From: Snowella sp031396835
GTDB lineage: Bacteria; Cyanobacteriota; Cyanobacteriia; Cyanobacteriales; Microcystaceae
Assembly: GCA_031396835.1 (NCBI GenBank)
Contig: JANNLO010000213.1
Coordinates: 1-9,355 of the forward strand
DNA length: 9,355 bases
Reading direction: 5' to 3'
Shown here piece by piece: positions 6,070 to 9,355 of the stretch; within the stretch, counting starts at the first letter, position 1, and every line of letters begins with the position of its first letter. Position numbers and translations under genes: made by a program. The notes below the pieces were generated by a model. It was not told the origin of the DNA and did no database searches. It saw only the letters and a list, made by a program, of their open reading frames with translations.

Positions 6070-6135
6070 CGCATAAATCTTAGGAAACAATCTTTACTCA
6101 GAACAAACTTATTTATTTAAAATTTAAAAGAAAAT

Positions 6136-6498
6136 ATGACTAACGACAATTTAACCGAGACAGATCACGCAATAGATGAGGGAGATAGATTAAACAACCC
6201 TCATTGGAAATTGCGGTTATATATTGCTGGACAAACACAAAAATCTCTAGTGGCTTTTACTAATTTAAAAAATATCTGTGAGGAGAATTTTCCAGGTGAA
6301 TATGTCATAGAAATTATTGATTTAGTTGAACAACCCTCTCTAGCGATAGAAGATCAGATTATTGCTTTACCAACGCTCGTTAAAAAGTTGCCACTTCCTA
6401 TTAAAAAGATTATTGGTGATTTATCGAATACCGAAAAAGTTTTGTTAGGACTGGAATTGACTGATGTTATCCATGAAAAGATTATGGGAGGGGAATAA
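6136..6498 (+). CDS. kaiB: KaiB-family circadian clock protein (KaiB2-like partner)
   Basis: A 120-residue protein whose residues 24-112 are a full KaiB domain: WKLRLYIAGQT (24-34), IDLVEQPSLAIEDQI (61-75), ALPTLVKKLPLPIKKIIGDLS (77-97) and EKVLLGLEL. In the clock, KaiB changes from its own fold to a thioredoxin-like fold and binds the KaiC CI ring. The YIAG, PTL and IGDLS segments of that region are all kept. About 23 acidic, polar residues precede the domain, an extension absent from the ~102-residue canonical KaiB. The ATG at 6136 is preceded only by AAAAG. No in-frame Met lies near the domain start, so the extension appears real. It is 213 bp after kaiC and 2 bp before the GGDEF-EAL gene, so it is probably co-transcribed with the latter. 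Confidence 0.93.
   Translation: MTNDNLTETDHAIDEGDRLNNPHWKLRLYIAGQTQKSLVAFTNLKNICEENFPGEYVIEIIDLVEQPSLAIEDQIIALPTLVKKLPLPIKKIIGDLSNTEKVLLGLELTDVIHEKIMGGE
6486..6493 (+). promoter_or_regulatory. Strong Shine-Dalgarno sequence inside the end of kaiB
   Basis: GGGAGGGG lies within the last kaiB codons, seven bases before the ATG at 6501. It is the best ribosome binding site in the window. With the 2-bp gap between genes, it points to coupled translation of kaiB and the c-di-GMP gene. Confidence 0.65.
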
Positions 6499-6500
6499 CA

Positions 6501-9098
6501 ATGAATAACTTACTCACTGATGAAGCCTTGCACCAGGAAGTAAGCAGATTACATCAGGAATTAGCGGAGGTGCAGGATCGTTTAAGACTGGCGGAAGAAA
6601 CTTTAGAGGCAATTCATTCGGGAGAAGTTGATGCGATCGTTGTTGCAACTGATAAGGGCGGGAGAAAGGTTTTTACGCTTCAGGGGGCGGATCATGTTTA
6701 TCAGCGTTTAGTGGAACAAATGGGAGAAGGGGCGGCGACTATTTCTGATGAAGGTTTGATTTTGTATGGTAATCAGAAGTTATCTGAATTATTGAATTGT
6801 CCTTTAAAAGATTTGATTGGTTCTGAGTTAGAAACATTTATTATTCCTAAAGATCGCAAGGTCTTTTTGGGGCTATTGCAGCAGGTTAAGGAAGAGGAAA
6901 TTTTGACAATAGAATTGTCTCTTTCAATAGTCGCAAAATCAATTCAAATACCTGTTAAGTTAACGATCAAACAATTTAGGATAGACGAGATTTTGATTAA
7001 TAGTGTTGTCATTACGGATATGACGGACTATCAACGTAGGCAAGAAGTTAGGCTGAGTAATATTCTCAATAGAGCGATCGCGGCGATTACGAGTTATCGA
7101 ATATTTCCCGATCGCACTTGGAGCTTTGATTCCTGGTCTGGGGGATGCAAAATACTCTTGGGCTATAGCGCAGAAGCATTAAAGGCGGATCAAAATCTCT
7201 GGACAAATAATATTATTTCTAAAGATTTAGACATCATTTTCCCTCAGCGAATGGAAGACGATAAGCTGGAAAAAAGTAGCAATATCGAGTATCGCTTTCT
7301 TCATCAAGATAGTACGGTTCGTTGGATTGGTTCTTCTGATTTTTTTGAGTGGGATGAAATTAATAATTGTTGGTTGGGAACGAGTGTTTTAACGGATATT
7401 ACTCAACGCAAACGGGCAGAAATTGCTTTACAAGAAAGTGAATCTAAATATCGTCTGTTGTTTGAAAGTAATCCCAATCCTTTGTGGGTTGTGGATCTAG
7501 AAACTTTAAATTTTTTGGCGGTAAATGAAGATGCGATCGCCCATTATGGCTATAGCAAAGCCGAATTTTTGAGCATGAAAATAGTCGATCTTTTCCCCCG
7601 TGACGATTTGAACTCTCTTGATGAACTCCGAGATAAATTGACCTCAGAGGAAAACTTTTGGGGTGTTTGGAGACATTTAACAAAAGAAGGAACGCTGATT
7701 AATGTTGAAATCTCGACCCATGCCTTCCTATTGCTGGATCAATTGGTGGCGTTAGTCGTCATTAATGACATTACCGAGCGATTGCAAACCCAAGCACAAA
7801 TTGAGCATCTTGCCTTTTATGATCTGCTGACCAATTTACCTAACCGTCATCTTTTGTTTGATCGGCTCGAAAACGCGATCGCTCTTACTCAACGCTCTGG
7901 GAACTATGGTGCTTTGCTGTTTATTGATTTAGACCGCTTTAAAAGAATCAATGATGCCAAAGGTCATGCCGTGGGAGATATGTTACTTCAAGAAGTAGCC
8001 ACACGCCTCAAAGAATCTTTACGTCAGGTGGATACGGTCGCTCGTTTTGGGGGTGATGAGTTTGTGATTATCTTGCCAGAATTAGGATCAGAAGAAGCGA
8101 TCGCCTCTCAGGTAAGTGTGAGTATTGGGGAGAAAATTTGCGCTAAACTGTCGGATTCTTTCATTTTAGAAGGAGAAAAAATCAGAATCGGTGCGAGTAT
8201 CGGGATTAGTCTTTTTCATACAGACAAAAAGACGATTAACCATTTATTAAAAGAAGCCGATATTGCCATGTATAAAGCAAAGGCCTCTGGGAGCAATATG
8301 GTTCGCCTATTCGAGAAAACAATGCAACGAGATGTGGAGTTTCATTTTGCTTTAGATAACGAACTACGCCACGCGCTGAAGCAAAATCAATTTTTGGTTT
8401 ATCTCCAACCCCAAATGGATAGAGAAGGTCGCTTGATGGGCGCGGAAGCTTTGATTCGTTGGCCGCATCCAGTGATGGGAATGGTTCCTCCAGCGACATT
8501 TATCCCCATTACGGAGGAAAATGGACTGATAGTCTCGATTGGGGAGTGGGTTTTGCTAGAAACTTGTCAATATCTGGCGCGGATTCAAGCGGCTGGCTCT
8601 TGTTTGCAGATCTCTGTCAATGTGAGTCCCTATCAGTTTCGTCAATCTACCTTTGTTTCCCGTGTTAAAGAGATCATTGAGACGACGGGAGTTGATGCGA
8701 CCCATTTAACCTTAGAGGTGACAGAGGGATTGATTATTGCGGATATTCATCAAGCGATCGCTACGATGTCGGCGTTAAAACTTTTGGGGATTCATTTATC
8801 CATTGATGATTTTGGGACGGGTTATTCTTCTTTGGCCTATCTCAAACGGTTGCCCTTAAATGAACTCAAAATCGATCAATGTTTTGTTCAGGATCTGCCT
8901 GGTGAGGCGGCACTGATAGAGGCAATTATTGCGATCGCTCGTCATTTTAAGTTTGCGATCGTGGCCGAAGGAGTGGAAAACATTGAGCAAGCTAACTTTC
9001 TCCAGCAGAGAGGCTGTGATTTTTATCAGGGCTATTTATATGGAAAACCGATGCCAATAGACGAGTTTGACCTCATGCGAATCGCGGCTTTAGTTTAA
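6501..9098 (+). CDS. PAS-PAS-PAS-GGDEF-EAL cyclic-di-GMP signalling protein
   Basis: An 865-residue protein with no signal peptide or membrane segment, so cytosolic. In order: a coiled coil (8-36), a linker LEAIHSGEVDAIVV (35-48), three PAS-type sensors (about 66-175, 183-303, 312-428), a GGDEF domain (about 432-592) and an EAL domain (about 610-857). The cyclase site is intact, GGDEF at 517-521, with an inhibitory I-site RQVD at 508-511. The phosphodiesterase site also looks complete: E649-A-L, N707, E739/E742 in EVTE, DDFGTGYSS (769-777), K790, E823 and Q843. It could therefore both make and break c-di-GMP, with one activity probably dominant. The ligands of the PAS domains are not evident. 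Its position 2 bp behind kaiB suggests it is an output or input partner of the KaiBC module. That link is inferred from context. Confidence 0.93.
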   Translation: MNNLLTDEALHQEVSRLHQELAEVQDRLRLAEETLEAIHSGEVDAIVVATDKGGRKVFTLQGADHVYQRLVEQMGEGAATISDEGLILYGNQKLSELLNCPLKDLIGSELETFIIPKDRKVFLGLLQQVKEEEILTIELSLSIVAKSIQIPVKLTIKQFRIDEILINSVVITDMTDYQRRQEVRLSNILNRAIAAITSYRIFPDRTWSFDSWSGGCKILLGYSAEALKADQNLWTNNIISKDLDIIFPQRMEDDKLEKSSNIEYRFLHQDSTVRWIGSSDFFEWDEINNCWLGTSVLTDITQRKRAEIALQESESKYRLLFESNPNPLWVVDLETLNFLAVNEDAIAHYGYSKAEFLSMKIVDLFPRDDLNSLDELRDKLTSEENFWGVWRHLTKEGTLINVEISTHAFLLLDQLVALVVINDITERLQTQAQIEHLAFYDLLTNLPNRHLLFDRLENAIALTQRSGNYGALLFIDLDRFKRINDAKGHAVGDMLLQEVATRLKESLRQVDTVARFGGDEFVIILPELGSEEAIASQVSVSIGEKICAKLSDSFILEGEKIRIGASIGISLFHTDKKTINHLLKEADIAMYKAKASGSNMVRLFEKTMQRDVEFHFALDNELRHALKQNQFLVYLQPQMDREGRLMGAEALIRWPHPVMGMVPPATFIPITEENGLIVSIGEWVLLETCQYLARIQAAGSCLQISVNVSPYQFRQSTFVSRVKEIIETTGVDATHLTLEVTEGLIIADIHQAIATMSALKLLGIHLSIDDFGTGYSSLAYLKRLPLNELKIDQCFVQDLPGEAALIEAIIAIARHFKFAIVAEGVENIEQANFLQQRGCDFYQGYLYGKPMPIDEFDLMRIAALV

Positions 9099-9240
9099 TG
9101 TTCACTGAAAGAGTTGCACTATAATAAATAATAAATTCAATCAATTTTTCTCCGAGAAAACTCGTAATTCAGGACTGCTTGGATTATTTTATAAAAACTG
9201 ATTAAAGAAGCTGATCAACGATTTGAAATTTAATTCTAAC

Positions 9241-9355
9241 TAGGGCTTGCTGAATAAAGCTGAAAGCGTTATTGAAAAAGGGCTGGGGAGATTTAGCGAG
9301 AAAAAAAGTGCGAGAAAAAGGTCTAGAATGAGTAAAAAGGCTTGCACCCCCTACT
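9241..9355 (+). mobile_element. Probable left end of an insertion sequence (partial)
   Basis: From TAGGGCTTGCTGAATAAAGC onward the sequence resembles the ends of insertion sequences common in Microcystis-like cyanobacteria, whose termini read GGGCTTGCTGAA. About 85 bp in, a Shine-Dalgarno AAGG and an ATG begin an open frame running off the window. The boundary (9241-9243), the IS family (possibly IS5-like) and the other end cannot be fixed from here. Identification rests on remembered patterns. Confidence 0.45.
9328..9355 (+). CDS. Probable transposase, N-terminal fragment (9 codons)
   Basis: ATG at 9328 is preceded by AAGG (9318-9321) at a six-base spacing and opens MSKKACTPY before the window ends. 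A Lys-rich start followed by Pro-Tyr is compatible with IS5-like transposases, but nine residues cannot prove it. The call depends on the IS-like sequence just upstream. Confidence 0.35.

Noticed and set aside
9153..9164. Hairpin CGAG-AAAA-CTCG as terminator of the kai/c-di-GMP cluster
   Set aside because: It has only four base pairs and no following T run.
1..9355. tRNA, rRNA, CRISPR array, riboswitch or prophage genes
   Set aside because: Reading the intergenic stretches on both strands showed no cloverleaf, regularly spaced repeats or known riboswitch core.

Overview
The window reads as a chromosomal segment of a moderately AT-rich cyanobacterium, probably unicellular or chroococcalean. 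The palindrome GCGATCGC (HIP1, the cyanobacterial hallmark octamer) occurs about twelve times in 9.4 kb. The gene content agrees: a CruA-type lycopene cyclase homologue, a cyanobacterial-looking CysE and KaiC/KaiB proteins. I cannot name the species from sequence alone.

Layout. Positions 1-140 hold the last codons of a TnpB-like protein and the terminal hairpin of an IS200/IS605-type element. Next comes a leftward pair: an 84-residue protein of unknown function (950-696) overlapping a GNAT N-acetyltransferase (712-260). A short divergent intergenic region with tandem TTAA-rich repeats separates this pair from a rightward 677-residue FAD-dependent protein of the CruA/CruP lycopene cyclase group (1067-3100). 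That gene converges, with a 6-bp gap, on a leftward serine acetyltransferase gene, cysE (3871-3107). After a 353-bp divergent intergenic region with a strong palindrome comes the most interesting part: a rightward cluster of a KaiC2-type double-ATPase (4225-5922), a KaiB (6136-6498) and a PAS-PAS-PAS-GGDEF-EAL protein (6501-9098). The last ~115 bases look like the left end of another insertion sequence, with the first nine codons of its probable transposase.

How the genes may work together. The kai cluster has no kaiA. Its KaiC has a Ser-Ser pair where canonical KaiC has the phosphorylated Ser-Thr pair, and a charged coiled-coil tail in place of the KaiA-binding C-terminus. kaiB and the GGDEF-EAL gene are only 2 bp apart, with a strong Shine-Dalgarno sequence inside the end of kaiB. 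The simplest reading is a non-canonical Kai module (KaiC2/KaiB2 type) whose output is cyclic-di-GMP turnover rather than the SasA/RpaA two-component pathway. The GGDEF and EAL active-site motifs are both intact, so the output protein may be bifunctional. This coupling is inferred from gene order and domain content and is the main candidate for a little-described system here. The remaining genes (cysteine synthesis, carotenoid-type enzyme, acetyltransferase) look like ordinary chromosomal neighbours.
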